Translations under genes and position numbers: made by a program
Assembly: GCA_004299845.1 (NCBI GenBank)
Contig: CP036201.1
Location: 2,728,001-2,792,000, forward strand
Length of the DNA: 64,000 bases
Reading direction: 5' to 3'
DNA from: Verrucomicrobia bacterium S94
Lineage (GTDB): Bacteria > Verrucomicrobiota > Kiritimatiellia > Kiritimatiellales > Pontiellaceae
Part shown: positions 1 to 9,477 of the stretch, in pieces
Layout of the letters: each line of letters starts with the position of its first letter
Position numbering within the stretch: the first letter of the stretch is position 1
The notes under the pieces: generated by a model
What the model saw: only the letters and a program-made list of their open reading frames with translations
Told to the model about the DNA's origin: nothing
Database searches by the model: none

Positions 1-90
1 GCCCGAAGCCGTCGAAATCCCCGCCCCCGTAAGCACCGCCATTTTATTAGCGTCACGAATCCATTCGCCTAACTGCTGAACCGGTTTCAT
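1..90 (-). CDS. Sirtuin (Sir2 family NAD-dependent deacylase), N-terminus only
   Basis: The first 30 residues of a minus-strand gene run off the left edge of the window. They read MKPVQQLGEWIRDANKMAVL followed by TGAGISTASG. The GAGIS-x-x-SG block is the NAD-binding signature of Sir2 deacetylases (usually continuing IPDFR), normally found near residue 25-35 as here. Sirtuins remove acyl groups from lysine using NAD and act in the cytosol. The start is the only ATG in range. The spacer to the divergent trmO-like gene holds a palindromic repeat. The rest of the protein is outside the window, so completeness cannot be judged. Confidence 0.8.
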   Translation of the reverse strand, partial: MKPVQQLGEWIRDANKMAVLTGAGISTASG

Positions 91-101
91 ACTCCTCAGA
101 C

Positions 102-168
102 TACACAGATTTTCCGGATTAGACAGTCAGGAAAAAATCTATGTAATCCGTGTAATCTGTGGATACTG
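102..168. repeat. Palindromic intergenic repeat (type B)
   Basis: An imperfect inverted repeat whose arms read roughly ACACAGATTTTCCGGATTA and TAATCCGTGTAATCTGT. The same family occurs twice more in the nitrogenase island at 53439-53516 and 53661-53738. It fills the spacer between the divergent sirtuin and trmO-like genes and probably folds as a hairpin in either transcript. Confidence 0.65.
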
Positions 169-174
169 TTTGTT

Positions 175-870
175 ATGAATTTTGAGTTTAAACCAATTGG
201 AATCATCCGTTCTTGTTATACAGACAAGTTCGGCATACCACGACAGCCGGGCCTGGTGAAAAGTGCGACAGCAACACTGGAGCTGCTTCCTCCGTTTAAT
301 CAGCCCGAAGCCTTCCGGGGACTGGAGGATTTCTCCCATCTCTGGATTCTTTTTGCATTTCATCAATCTCCGTCCAAAGGCTGGAAAGCCACCGTACGCC
401 CGCCGCGGCTCGGCGGGAACGAACGCATCGGCGTTTTTGCCTCACGCTCCAATTTCCGACCGAATCCAACCGGTCTTTCCGCCGTTAAACTGCTGGAGGT
501 GAACGGAACGGTTTTAAAGCTCGGCGGCGGCGATTTTCTCGACGGCACACCCGTACTCGATATTAAACCCTATATCCCCTACTCCGACTGCATTCCCGAT
601 GCAGAAGGCGCCTTTGCATCGGAAGCCCCCGAACCCGGAAATTCGGTCGTATTCCTGCCGGCGGCTGAACGCCAGCTTCACGCACTGGAAACCGGAAACC
701 GGCCGAACCTCAAACAACTGATTTCCGATATGCTGGCCTACAATCCGCGCCCGGCATATCTGCAGAATGATCCCGAGCGAATCTTCGGCACGACCGTTTT
801 TGACCTGGAGGTTAAGTGGAAACAAAGCGGGCAAACCGTTGAAGTTATCTCCATGAAAAAGAAAAAATGA
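175..870 (+). CDS. trmO: TrmO-like tRNA m6t6A37 methyltransferase (UPF0066/TsaA family)
   Basis: A 231-residue protein with the UPF0066 (YaeB/TsaA) fold. The N-terminus carries the IGIIRS strand, then GLEDFSHLWILFAFH, the FASRSNFRPNPTGLS block and LDGTPVLDIKPYIPYSDC, all in family order. E. coli TrmO (about 235 residues) uses SAM to N6-methylate threonylcarbamoyl-A37 of tRNAThr in the cytosol; the length here matches the full bacterial form with its C-terminal extension. Its stop overlaps the start of the next gene by 4 bp (ATGA), implying translational coupling with the AraC regulator. A shorter paralogue lies in the nif operon at 59390. Function is assigned by family, not by residue-level proof. 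Confidence 0.88.
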   Translation: MNFEFKPIGIIRSCYTDKFGIPRQPGLVKSATATLELLPPFNQPEAFRGLEDFSHLWILFAFHQSPSKGWKATVRPPRLGGNERIGVFASRSNFRPNPTGLSAVKLLEVNGTVLKLGGGDFLDGTPVLDIKPYIPYSDCIPDAEGAFASEAPEPGNSVVFLPAAERQLHALETGNRPNLKQLISDMLAYNPRPAYLQNDPERIFGTTVFDLEVKWKQSGQTVEVISMKKKK

Positions 871-1622
871 ACAACGATCCGTTCCAGCTTCGTGAAGCGT
901 TTCTTGCTGAGCTGCAGACCGGTCAGCTTGCACAGCTTTTTAATCTGCTGTCCGACGTCTATTTTGTCGTAAAGGACCGGAACGGAAAAACCATGATGGC
1001 CAATGAGCTGGCCGTTCATCTGTGCGGACTTTCGAGCGAAGAGGAGATGATCGGGAAAACAGATGATGACCTGTTTTCCCCCGACCGCGCCGAAGCCTAC
1101 ACGAAAGATGACCGCCAGGTGCTGGAAACCGGCAAACCGGTCATCGACCGCGTGGAACTGGCTCCGGATCCACAGAATTCCATCAACTGGTTTCTGACCA
1201 CAAAAATACCGCTTTTCTCAACATCAGGCGAGGTTATCGGAATCGCCTGTATCGCCCGGAACTCCAGCAATTCGTACAACAAACTACATCCCTATATCGA
1301 AATGAACGATGTACTGGAATTCATCCGCGAACATTACGCCGAAGCCATTACCATCGAAATGCTGGCCCGGCGGCTCCATCTTTCCAGCAGCCAGTTCGAG
1401 CGACGGTTTAAGAAGATTTTCAAAATCACACCGGCCCGGCACATCAAAAATGTACGCTTAAAAGCGGCCTGCCACCTTCTTTCAACCACCCGGGATACCA
1501 TTGCATCCATTGCCCAGGAATCCGGCTTTTATGACCACAGTCATTTCGCCCGCGCTTTTAAGAGCGAATTCGGGATATCCCCGGGCGATTACCGTAAGCG
1601 TAAAACACAGGGATTGCGGTAA
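867..1622 (+). CDS. PAS domain-containing AraC family transcriptional regulator
   Basis: A 251-residue cytosolic regulator. Residues about 20-135 form a PAS-type sensor (VYFVVKDRNGKTMMAN, then a GKTDDDLF motif typical of PAS folds). Residues about 150-250 form an AraC double helix-turn-helix, with the conserved second-helix run GFYDHSHFARAFKSEFG-S-P-Y-R. There is no signal peptide or membrane span, so the ligand is intracellular. The start overlaps the trmO stop by 4 bp. The next genes on the same strand (DUF1080 and a Gfo/Idh/MocA oxidoreductase) start 77 bp later and are plausible targets, as this arrangement is common in sugar-degradation loci of PVC bacteria; the target is an inference. 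Confidence 0.88.
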   Translation: MNNDPFQLREAFLAELQTGQLAQLFNLLSDVYFVVKDRNGKTMMANELAVHLCGLSSEEEMIGKTDDDLFSPDRAEAYTKDDRQVLETGKPVIDRVELAPDPQNSINWFLTTKIPLFSTSGEVIGIACIARNSSNSYNKLHPYIEMNDVLEFIREHYAEAITIEMLARRLHLSSSQFERRFKKIFKITPARHIKNVRLKAACHLLSTTRDTIASIAQESGFYDHSHFARAFKSEFGISPGDYRKRKTQGLR

Positions 1623-1698
1623 TTTACACGCGCATGCCTGATATTTACAAGACGTTGCGGTCTCGCCCTGATAGCGTCGCTATTCAACTGGAGAATTT

Positions 1699-2334
1699 AT
1701 GAAACATACAGCGTTCATCACTGCACTGTTTATTACCGTATCCGGATGGGCTGCACCTCAGGGTTTTACAGCCCTTTTCGATGGTCATTCCGCCCGGGGA
1801 TGGAAAGGCGCTCTGGATGGCTATCGTTTTGAAAACGGAACCATTCAATGCCGAAAAAACAGCGGCGGGGTGCTCTTTACGGAAAAAGAATACAGCAATT
1901 TTATCGTGGAATTCGAATTCAGGCTTCCGCCCGGCGGCAACAACGGGCTGGCTATACGCTATCCCGGATATGGAGATACCGCCTATGTCGGTATGTGCGA
2001 ACTGCAGATTCTCGACAATTCGGCCAAACGGTATGAAAAACTGGATCCGCGGCAATACCATGGATCGGCCTATGGAATGGCTGCCGCCAAACGCGGCTAT
2101 CTGAAACCGGCCGGAGAATGGAATTTTCAGCGCGTCGAAGTCATCGGCTCCACAATTAAAGTGATCCTTAACGGCACCTTAATTCTCGACACCGATCTTT
2201 CGCAGATTACCGAATACCAAAACAACAAACCGCATCCCGGAAAAAACCGCACATCCGGCCACTTCGGCTTTGCCGGACACCGCAGCCCGGTTGCATTCCG
2301 GAATATTTACATTAAGGATTTAACGCATGAATAA
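1699..2334 (+). CDS. Secreted DUF1080 protein (3-keto-glycoside hydrolase-like)
   Basis: A 211-residue protein with a signal peptide (cleavage probably after the GWA at about residue 18) and one DUF1080 concanavalin-like domain. Diagnostic features are GFTALFDGHSARGWKG at the front, the central GGNNGLAIRYPG block and the ending GHFGFAGHRSPVAFRNIYIK. DUF1080 proteins are reported to act on 3-keto-disaccharides produced by Gfo/Idh/MocA-type oxidoreductases, and such an oxidoreductase is encoded immediately downstream with an 8-bp overlap. The pair is likely co-translated and exported. Substrate is unknown. Confidence 0.88.
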   Translation: MKHTAFITALFITVSGWAAPQGFTALFDGHSARGWKGALDGYRFENGTIQCRKNSGGVLFTEKEYSNFIVEFEFRLPPGGNNGLAIRYPGYGDTAYVGMCELQILDNSAKRYEKLDPRQYHGSAYGMAAAKRGYLKPAGEWNFQRVEVIGSTIKVILNGTLILDTDLSQITEYQNNKPHPGKNRTSGHFGFAGHRSPVAFRNIYIKDLTHE

Positions 2335-3652
2335 TCGCCGCACATTTTTAGGTCAATCCGCCGCAGGCACCGCAGCGGTTTCCCTGTTCAACATCCGGAA
2401 AGCCGGAGCCGCTCCAAGTGAGACCATCAACCACGCCAGCTTCGGTGCAAACGGTATGGCCTTCGGCGATATCAAAAGTCTGACCAGAAGCGAACACGTA
2501 AACCTGGTCGCAGTGGCGGAAGTGGATGACAACCGCTTAAACAGGCTTCTTGAACTGTTTCCCGATGTCCGGGTCTATAAAGACTGGCGCGTGCTGCTCG
2601 AAAAGGAACATAAAAATCTGGATTCGGTGAATGTCTCCACCCCCGATCACATGCATGCCCCCATCGGCATTTCCGCAATGAACCTCGGCTTGCACGTCTA
2701 TGGACAGAAACCGCTCGCACACGATTTATATGAAACCCGGCGTATGGCGGAAATCGCCAAAAACAGTGGTGTGGTTACCCAGATGGGGGTTCAGCTTGCC
2801 TCCAGCACCTACGAACGCCTCGCGGTTAAAATGATTCAGGACGGCCTTATCGGAAAAATTAAAGAAGTTCACATTTTCAGCCATAAAACCTGGGGCGATC
2901 CCTCGCCGCGCCCCGATCGGTCCGATCCGGTGCCGAAGGGGCTCGACTGGGATCTCTGGTGTGGTGCAGCCCCGAAAGTTCCATACCTTGGAAACAAATA
3001 TTATCATCCCGGAGGATGGCGCTGCCGCCTGGATTACGGCACCGGCACCCTCGGCGATATGGGATGCCACATTTACAGCCCGATGTTCCAGGCGCTGAAG
3101 GTGACCGCCCCCCTTTCGGTGCGCTCTCTGGGCGGAAAACCGAATGCAGCCAACTGGGCTGTAAATGAAAAATTTGAATATATTTTCCCGGGCAACCAAT
3201 TAACGGCCGGAAAAACCATTAAAGTGACCTGGACCGACGGATCGCTCCGGCCGCCTGGAAAATTCATTCGGATGTTCGGCGAAAAAATGCCGAAACAGGG
3301 CGGTATTTATGTCGGAACCGAGGGTATTCTGCTTGCCCCGCACATGGAACTGCCCGTTCCCTACCCCCGCGAAAAATTCGCGGATTATCGCTACCCTAAA
3401 TTCCCGGCACGTAATCACTACAGGGATTTCATCAATGCCGTCCGCGGCGAAGCGGTTAAACCGATTGCCGATTTCCATGACTATGGCGGCCCGCTGACCG
3501 AAACCGTACTGCTCGGCGCGCTATCCTCGCATTTCCCGAACGAAACGCTGGAATGGAATGCGGCCGAGTTGAAATTCACCAACCATGAACAGGCCAACCG
3601 GCTCATCCGGAGAAGCTATCGTTCCGGCTGGGAAGTTGACGGTCTCTCTTAA
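2327..3652 (+). CDS. Tat-exported Gfo/Idh/MocA family oxidoreductase
   Basis: A 441-residue NAD(P)-dependent dehydrogenase-like protein. The N-terminus MNNRRTFLGQSAAG has the twin-arginine motif, followed by a hydrophobic stretch, so it is probably folded with its cofactor and exported by Tat. The Rossmann half follows, with the conserved SVNVSTPDHMHAPIGISAMN and HVYGQKPLAHDLYETR segments (the EKP-like catalytic lysine appears here as QKPLA). The C-terminal half has the family end YRDFINAVRGEAVKPIADFHDYGGPLTETVLLG, close to the tail typical of periplasmic PVC members. Coupled to the DUF1080 gene by an 8-bp overlap, consistent with a keto-glycoside pathway. Confidence 0.9.
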   Translation: MNNRRTFLGQSAAGTAAVSLFNIRKAGAAPSETINHASFGANGMAFGDIKSLTRSEHVNLVAVAEVDDNRLNRLLELFPDVRVYKDWRVLLEKEHKNLDSVNVSTPDHMHAPIGISAMNLGLHVYGQKPLAHDLYETRRMAEIAKNSGVVTQMGVQLASSTYERLAVKMIQDGLIGKIKEVHIFSHKTWGDPSPRPDRSDPVPKGLDWDLWCGAAPKVPYLGNKYYHPGGWRCRLDYGTGTLGDMGCHIYSPMFQALKVTAPLSVRSLGGKPNAANWAVNEKFEYIFPGNQLTAGKTIKVTWTDGSLRPPGKFIRMFGEKMPKQGGIYVGTEGILLAPHMELPVPYPREKFADYRYPKFPARNHYRDFINAVRGEAVKPIADFHDYGGPLTETVLLGALSSHFPNETLEWNAAELKFTNHEQANRLIRRSYRSGWEVDGLS

Positions 3653-3755
3653 TTGCCGACACCTGTGCCGTACGCTGTTCATGAATCGTACTCGACAAAA
3701 CACGCTGTCAGTAGTTTATCGGGACGGATACAGTTCAGTCAACCGGAACAGTTTA

Positions 3756-5822
3756 TTATTCTGTCGGGATTGCAAAACGACTGAAATAATCCAGACAGGT
3801 TCTACGCCAATGGCGGGCATATTTCTGTTCCTCTTTCAGCTTGCCTAAAACAGATGCATGAATTTCCGGATCGACTTTACCTTCGAGCGTTTTCCATGTT
3901 TCGACCATCTGATCCACATAGCTGACACCGCGGTTATATCGATTATTCAATTCCTCCCAAAGTGTACGACCGGACGACAGCTCTGTATCCCATTCAACAC
4001 GATGGAACCATAGTAAATATTTGAGAGGAGTTTGATCGATATCATTAAACTGAACTTGGAGGTCGGGAGAATATTGTCCTGCATAATCCGTTCCCCGTTT
4101 TGTACGATCAATTCCCACAGCCTTTTTATCAGCATGATGATACATCGGCCATGCAGCCGGCCCGGGACCGTAATGACTCCCTTTTTCAAAAATATGCGTT
4201 AAGCCCAACGGCATAGAATAATCAACATTGGCATCATACGATCCCTGCATCATTTGATTGATGGTTTTTCGGGTTTCAGCGTCGCAGTTAAACGTCATAG
4301 AAATCCACTCATCTGCAATTTCCTCTGACGTCAGCCGGGGATTCCATGCCAAACGGCCAAAGGCATACCAGTTGGCCTGATTAAAAACATTCCCGCACCA
4401 ATCATATCCATCGCCGGTATTGGCAACACCCGCCATACAGGTCCTTTCCTGCCCGAGCGTTCCGTCAACCACATCGGCAAGTACTGATTCGCCATGACCA
4501 TAGATATCTGCATCCAACACATCTCGCCACATCGGGCCCAGGTATGTCAGTGTGGTTGACTGCCCTAAATACTCTTTTGTAATCTGCAGCTCCAAAGCGA
4601 GTTGTGTTTTAGGTACTGCGCCGAAGAGTGGAGAAAAGGGCTCGCAGGGCTGGAAATCGATCGGCCCGTTTTTAACCTGCAAAAAGACGTTCTCCCGGAA
4701 CATTCCGTCTAAGGGTTTAAACTCACGGTAAGCATCTTTTGTCCGGTCGTTGCTACCACCATATACAAACGCCCGCCACAATATAATGCCGCCATACGGT
4801 TTAAGAACATCGGCAAACATATTTGCACCGTCAACGTGACTACGCCCATAGGTTTTCGGACCAAGCATTCCCTCCGAATTGGCTTTCACCACAAAGCCTC
4901 CAAAGTCAGGAATTAATTCATAAATATCCGCCACTTTCTTTTTCCACCAGTCCTGCACAATTGGATCCTGCGGATCTGCAGTGTCCAGATCGCCAATTCC
5001 TGTCCCCCGGATTCCATGTCGTCCCAGCGAAGGCTTAACCGGTGCAGAAAAGTTGGCGGAAAGATATAGCGTAATCCCCCATTCCCTGAAGACATCAGCC
5101 AGAACTTTAATTTTCTTCAGATTTTCATCCGTCAATATCGTGGCATCGGCATTTACATTATTAATCGCCGCTCCATTGAGGCCGAGCGATGCGCAATAAC
5201 GGGCATAATCAGTGTAACGCGGATCCTTGTTCTCCGGAAGCTCTTCAAACTTCCACAGACTGCGGCCGGCATAGCCCCGTTCCACCGACCGATCAAGATT
5301 GTCCCAATGATTCAGCATCCTAAGATCAATCTTCGGCTCCTCAATTATACTCAGAGAATCTATCGACCGCTGTGTCTGCATTAACCGGATAAAATGAAAT
5401 ACCCCATACAGCACACCGACATCCGTTTTCGATACAATCAGTGTAACTTTTTTATCCTTGATATCCGTCGTCTGAAGTAGAAACCCTTCGCCATTCAACA
5501 CGCTTACCTTTTCTGCAACCGTTGAGGACAGAAGCCCTTTAAGCTCGCCGAACGTACCCAGCACAACCGCTCCATCAACCATCATTTTCTGAACCGGTGG
5601 CCGATGCCCAGTCAAACCCGCAACAGCAGAAAGCAGTTCATTTCGTGCATTGATTAAAACAGCAGATGCATCGGAACCGCTGATAGCGGCAATGACATAT
5701 TTTTTCGCAACAGTTTCCGGAAGTCGGTCATATGAGAGCCAGAGTCTGGAATAATCCGCAATGGCCGGCACCGCACCGGATACGGCCAACAAGCCCAACA
5801 ACACACTCAACATCTTCTTCAT
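3756..5822 (-). CDS. aguA: Alpha-glucuronidase, glycoside hydrolase family 67
   Basis: A 688-residue secreted enzyme, the usual length of GH67. A signal peptide (MKKMLSVLLGLLAVSGAVPA) precedes an N-terminal domain, then a barrel with the conserved run FGGFVVKANSEGMLGP that carries the catalytic acid glutamate, and LWRAFVYG. The C-terminal part has TWKTLEG and the WRR-x-CLDYFSR end typical of the family. GH67 removes (4-O-methyl)glucuronic acid from xylo-oligosaccharides, so a periplasmic role in glucuronoxylan use is likely. It lies upstream of nothing on its own strand but faces the TRAP and KduI locus across a 540-bp gap, fitting a uronate theme. Confidence 0.93.
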   Translation of the reverse strand: MKKMLSVLLGLLAVSGAVPAIADYSRLWLSYDRLPETVAKKYVIAAISGSDASAVLINARNELLSAVAGLTGHRPPVQKMMVDGAVVLGTFGELKGLLSSTVAEKVSVLNGEGFLLQTTDIKDKKVTLIVSKTDVGVLYGVFHFIRLMQTQRSIDSLSIIEEPKIDLRMLNHWDNLDRSVERGYAGRSLWKFEELPENKDPRYTDYARYCASLGLNGAAINNVNADATILTDENLKKIKVLADVFREWGITLYLSANFSAPVKPSLGRHGIRGTGIGDLDTADPQDPIVQDWWKKKVADIYELIPDFGGFVVKANSEGMLGPKTYGRSHVDGANMFADVLKPYGGIILWRAFVYGGSNDRTKDAYREFKPLDGMFRENVFLQVKNGPIDFQPCEPFSPLFGAVPKTQLALELQITKEYLGQSTTLTYLGPMWRDVLDADIYGHGESVLADVVDGTLGQERTCMAGVANTGDGYDWCGNVFNQANWYAFGRLAWNPRLTSEEIADEWISMTFNCDAETRKTINQMMQGSYDANVDYSMPLGLTHIFEKGSHYGPGPAAWPMYHHADKKAVGIDRTKRGTDYAGQYSPDLQVQFNDIDQTPLKYLLWFHRVEWDTELSSGRTLWEELNNRYNRGVSYVDQMVETWKTLEGKVDPEIHASVLGKLKEEQKYARHWRRTCLDYFSRFAIPTE

Positions 5823-6360
5823 AATTATTCACGTCCTATCTTAGGAACCCCGGAACCGATCTCCAGCAAAACACAGCCTCAGAAAAATCTATAATGCATA
5901 TTCAATAATAAAAAATGCATTAAAGCGAAGAAGCACAACCACTGAAACGAGAGACAGGTCATGCATAATACCAAACGTTAAAACTATCCGGTATAAATTT
6001 GATCTCTCGCAGAGACGCTGAGGACGCAGAGAAATTCAGTCATAAACGGCTCCGCGCGCTCTGCGTCGCTGCGCGGAATAACGCTGTCGTTAAGACCGGA
6101 ATGTTTTAGTAAATGGTATAAATCACGATCTGATACACAACATATTTTCCGCCCATCAACGGACTGAATGCAGACAGTGCAGCAATTCGGATGATATCCC
6201 CACCGCAGTTTTCCAGCATCACCACAACTACCGAAACATAGGAAAAATGATGACATTCCACGCGCTCCGACCGGTCACCCGGAAACGCTGAAACATATCA
6301 ACCGATCTCGTTTACCGGTTATGGATATCCCCATGCAGCAAAATGCACAGAGAATTTACT
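5823..6360. other. Gene-free spacer with one palindromic repeat
   Basis: No convincing gene. Positions about 6001-6078 contain an inverted repeat built from CGCAGAGACGCTGAGGACGC and its partner GCTCTGCGTCGCTGCGCG, related in style to the CACAGAG-type repeats of the nif island. The words GGTATAAAT and GATC recur on both sides of it (about 5990-6005 and 6113-6130), which may mark an element edge. An ORF of 90 codons on the minus strand crosses the repeat and lacks protein-like composition. The left part probably carries the aguA promoter. Confidence 0.55.
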
Positions 6361-7890
6361 TTATTCCTCTGCTTCCGAATCCCCGGTCCGAACAGCCCCT
6401 GCCGAATCTGGGGTAGCCGACCGCTTCATAAATTCACACTTCTGCACATCTTCCGGTTTGAGCTGTTTGGTGGCAACCGGCAGCCAGAGCGAGGTGGCCG
6501 GGACATAGGTAATCACCAGTAGAGCAGCAATCATGGCACCGAAAAACGGCAGCAGCGTCGGCGTTACCTTCGCAATGGTGGATCTGCCCACACCGCAGCC
6601 GATAAACAGACAGGTGCCCACCGGCGGTGTGCAGAGGCCGATGCAGAGATTGGCAATCATCATGATCCCGAAATGAACCGGATGCATCCCGAGCTGCGAA
6701 ACCACCGGCAGAAAGATCGGTGTAAAAATCAGGACAGCCGGTGTCATATCCATGAATGTGCCAACGATGATCAGCAGCAGATTGATCGTCAGCAGAATAA
6801 CCACCGGATTTTCAGAAAGCCCCAGCAGCGCGGCACTGACGGTCTGCGGGATATTGGCCATGGTCATAATCCAGCTCATGCCGGAGCTCGCCCCGATCAG
6901 CAGCATCACCACCGCGGTCGTGATTCCGGTATCGAGCAGAATCTGCGGGAGTTCCTTTATGCTTATTTCGCGGTAAATCACGACCGACAGCAGAAAGGCA
7001 TACACCACGGCAATGGCCGCAGCTTCCGTTGCGGTGAAAATACCGCCCAGAATACCGCCGATAACAATGACAATCAGCAGGAGGGTGAAGTAGGCCCGCC
7101 GAAACGTCGTGAAGCAGGCACAGCAGACTGCCGACCAGATCAGGAACCAGACGATACCGTTTGAACACTTCCAGAACCCGATATCCACCCAGCCTTTCTG
7201 CGAAAGGAGGGTGGAGACCAGCATCCCCGCAATGATTCCCGTCGCGGCAATCGGTTTCCACGCCGGCATTTCAAGTGCTTCCCCCTGATATCCTTTGATC
7301 ACCGAAATGATCCCGCCGACCAGCATGATAAAGAGGCCGGTAATCAAACCGGGGAGAAAGCCCGCCATAAACATGGCGGCAATCGAAACTGAACCCGCCG
7401 CCACCGAATAGACAATCATAATATTACTGGGCGGAATCAGCAGGCCGGTGGTCGCCGCCGTAGTGGTTACCGCCACATTGAACTCACGGCCGTAGCCTTT
7501 ACGGTTCATCTCGGGAATCATAAAACCGCCGACGGACGAAACCGCGGCCGCGGCCGATCCGGAAATCGATCCGAACAGCATACAGGTGAGCGTATTCACA
7601 TAGGCCAGTCCGCCGGGCAGACGTCCCACAAGCGTGGCGGCAAAATCAATCAGACGCCGGGCAAGCCCCCCTTTACCCATCAGATGACCCGACAGAATAA
7701 AGAAAGGAATAGCCAGCAGAGCAAAAGCATTAACCCCGTTGGCCATTTTGGCGGCCACAACCAGAGTCGGGTCCGAACCCTCCGCCAGAATCGCAAAGAA
7801 TGTGGCCAGCGCAATCGCGACCGCAATCGGCACATTCATGACCAGCAACAGAACAAAAACCGCAACCAGAATCAGCGCAACCACGCCCAT
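6361..7890 (-). CDS. dctM: TRAP transporter large permease (DctM family)
   Basis: A 509-residue inner-membrane protein with about twelve hydrophobic segments, such as GVVALILVAVFVLLLVMNVP at the start. It carries the TRAP DctM signatures FFILSGHLMGKGGLARRLI, SGSAAAAVSSVGGFMIPEM and the late NLCIGLCTPPVGTCLFIGCG. DctM is the sodium- or proton-coupled transport subunit. At about 509 residues it is longer than the usual 425-430 because of an insertion around residues 215-270 and a polar C-terminal tail. It follows dctQ with a 1-bp stop/start overlap, so the order is dctP-dctQ-dctM. Given kduI, galM and unsaturated uronyl hydrolases next door, the cargo is probably a uronate or ketouronate. Confidence 0.95.
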   Translation of the reverse strand: MGVVALILVAVFVLLLVMNVPIAVAIALATFFAILAEGSDPTLVVAAKMANGVNAFALLAIPFFILSGHLMGKGGLARRLIDFAATLVGRLPGGLAYVNTLTCMLFGSISGSAAAAVSSVGGFMIPEMNRKGYGREFNVAVTTTAATTGLLIPPSNIMIVYSVAAGSVSIAAMFMAGFLPGLITGLFIMLVGGIISVIKGYQGEALEMPAWKPIAATGIIAGMLVSTLLSQKGWVDIGFWKCSNGIVWFLIWSAVCCACFTTFRRAYFTLLLIVIVIGGILGGIFTATEAAAIAVVYAFLLSVVIYREISIKELPQILLDTGITTAVVMLLIGASSGMSWIMTMANIPQTVSAALLGLSENPVVILLTINLLLIIVGTFMDMTPAVLIFTPIFLPVVSQLGMHPVHFGIMMIANLCIGLCTPPVGTCLFIGCGVGRSTIAKVTPTLLPFFGAMIAALLVITYVPATSLWLPVATKQLKPEDVQKCEFMKRSATPDSAGAVRTGDSEAEE

Positions 7891-8387
7891 TATTCCGCCT
7901 CCACTTTTCCGGTAAGGGTCTCGACCAGATTTTCAATGGTGTAAAGCATCATAAACAGCCCGGCAATCGGGAGCGCGAGATAAACATGCCCCATTTTCCA
8001 GCCGAGAGCCGGCGTCGTCTGCTCCATTGCAAGCGCATCGAACACCACCCGTCCCCCACCGTAGATAAAAACGGACCCCGCAAAAAAGAGGACCACCCCA
8101 TGCACCACAACCGCCATGAGTTTCTGTACTTCGGGATCGAATTTACCCACAAAATAATCAACCCCCAAATGCCCCTTTGTACCGAAAGCCACCGCCCCGC
8201 CCAGCAGTGATACCCAGACGAGAAGAAAACGCGCCAGCTCCTCCGTCCATTTTGCCTGTTCACCCATCACAAAACGGGTGAATACGCCCCAGCAGACATC
8301 CAGTACCAGCAGCGTTACCGCAACGATGAGTGTCCAGTTCAGCATGGCACTCATTCCCCGTTTAAATTTAAGCCATCCCTCCACCAT
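7890..8387 (-). CDS. dctQ: TRAP transporter small permease (DctQ family)
   Basis: A 165-residue membrane protein with four predicted spans (about residues 15-35, 48-70, 88-110 and 130-152). The motif FLLVWVSLLGGAVAFGTKGHLGVDYFV is the DctQ signature. DctQ pairs with DctM in the inner membrane and docks the loaded binding protein DctP. The start and stop each overlap the neighbouring TRAP gene by one base, so the three genes form a tight operon. Confidence 0.94.
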   Translation of the reverse strand: MVEGWLKFKRGMSAMLNWTLIVAVTLLVLDVCWGVFTRFVMGEQAKWTEELARFLLVWVSLLGGAVAFGTKGHLGVDYFVGKFDPEVQKLMAVVVHGVVLFFAGSVFIYGGGRVVFDALAMEQTTPALGWKMGHVYLALPIAGLFMMLYTIENLVETLTGKVEAE

Positions 8388-9406
8388 TATTCGACCTCTG
8401 AAATCTGTTTAAGCAGTTCCCGGACTTCAGGGTTTTCAATTTCGGCCAGCATCGGAGCAACCTTGGCCGCAAATGCGGCCGTATCCACTTCATACACCGT
8501 GACCCCTTCGACTTTGGCCTGTTCAAGCGATTCCTGTGTTTTTTCCTTCCACAGCTTACGCTGGAACATGACCGATTCTTCCGCCGCCTGCTGCACCCAG
8601 GCCCGCACCTGCGGATCGAGTTTGTTCCAGACTTTGGTACTCATCATCAGCATGTCCGGAATACGGGTGTGACCGTCCAGCGAAAAATGCTTACAGACTT
8701 CATAATGTTTATTCGAAGTGAAACTCGGCGGATTATTCTCCGCGCCGTCAACCGTTCCCTGAGCCAGGGCGGAATAAAGTTCACCCCAGGCAATCGGCGT
8801 CGGAGCTCCTCCCAGCGCTTTAACCATATCCATAGCCGTCTTCGACGGCATGACCCGGATCTTCAGCCCCTTGAGATCATCCGGCGTCCGGATCGGCGTA
8901 TCCTTGGTATAAAAGTTCCGGCTGCCGGCATCATAGTAGCAGAGACCGCGCAGGAATTTAGATTCCCCCTTTTTCAGCATGGCCTTTCCGATCTCCCCGT
9001 TGAGCACATTCCAGTAGTGATCCGAATCCCGGAAGACATAAGGCAGCGCAAAAACCGACATCGCCGGAATAAAACTTTCCATCGCCGCCGCCGAGGTTTT
9101 CGTCATGGCCAGAGATCCGTTCTGAAGCTGTTCAATACACTGAATCTCGGAACCCAGCACGGAACTCGGATAAATGTCGATGGAGACCGAACCGGACGAC
9201 AGTTCCTCCAGCCGCTCTTTCATATAGACCATGGCTTTGTGCACCGGATGGCCGGTATCCAGACCGTGTCCCAGTTTCAGCACCAACTGAGAAGTGCCCC
9301 CTTTTCCCGCAGCTTTCTGCCCGCGTAAAAAGATGGAAAAACCGGCCGTAGCCAGCAGACTGCCCACCAGAACTCCACCGATAAAATAGGAAAGTCCCCT
9401 ATTCAT
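8387..9406 (-). CDS. dctP: TRAP transporter substrate-binding protein (DctP family)
   Basis: A 339-residue periplasmic solute receptor. A membrane-spanning signal (SYFIGGVLVGSLLATAGFSI) is followed by the DctP fold: LVLKLGHGLDTGHPVHKAM, the conserved LKGLKIRVMPSKTAMDMVKALGG containing the arginine that binds substrate carboxylates, and WGELYSALAQGTVDGAENNP. That arginine is seen in DctP proteins for organic acids and uronates. A LacI-like dyad sits about 36 bp upstream of the start, and the operon lies in a uronate-degradation cluster, which points to a uronic acid ligand; the exact sugar is not shown by sequence. Confidence 0.94.
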   Translation of the reverse strand: MNRGLSYFIGGVLVGSLLATAGFSIFLRGQKAAGKGGTSQLVLKLGHGLDTGHPVHKAMVYMKERLEELSSGSVSIDIYPSSVLGSEIQCIEQLQNGSLAMTKTSAAAMESFIPAMSVFALPYVFRDSDHYWNVLNGEIGKAMLKKGESKFLRGLCYYDAGSRNFYTKDTPIRTPDDLKGLKIRVMPSKTAMDMVKALGGAPTPIAWGELYSALAQGTVDGAENNPPSFTSNKHYEVCKHFSLDGHTRIPDMLMMSTKVWNKLDPQVRAWVQQAAEESVMFQRKLWKEKTQESLEQAKVEGVTVYEVDTAAFAAKVAPMLAEIENPEVRELLKQISEVE

Positions 9407-9441
9407 ATTTACCCCCTTGAAAACCTGTATTACTATATCTG

Positions 9442-9451
9442 CAAACGTTTG
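9442..9451. promoter_or_regulatory. Putative LacI/GalR-type operator upstream of dctP
   Basis: The perfect 10-bp palindrome CAAACGTTTG, in the context TGCAAACGTTTGAG, lies 36 bp before the dctP start. A-rich/T-rich dyads with a central CG are typical of LacI/GalR-family operators that control sugar operons. No LacI regulator gene is in the window, so the link to a regulator is an inference. Confidence 0.45.
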
Positions 9452-9477
9452 AGATCAACCTTTTCCTCACCACTCCA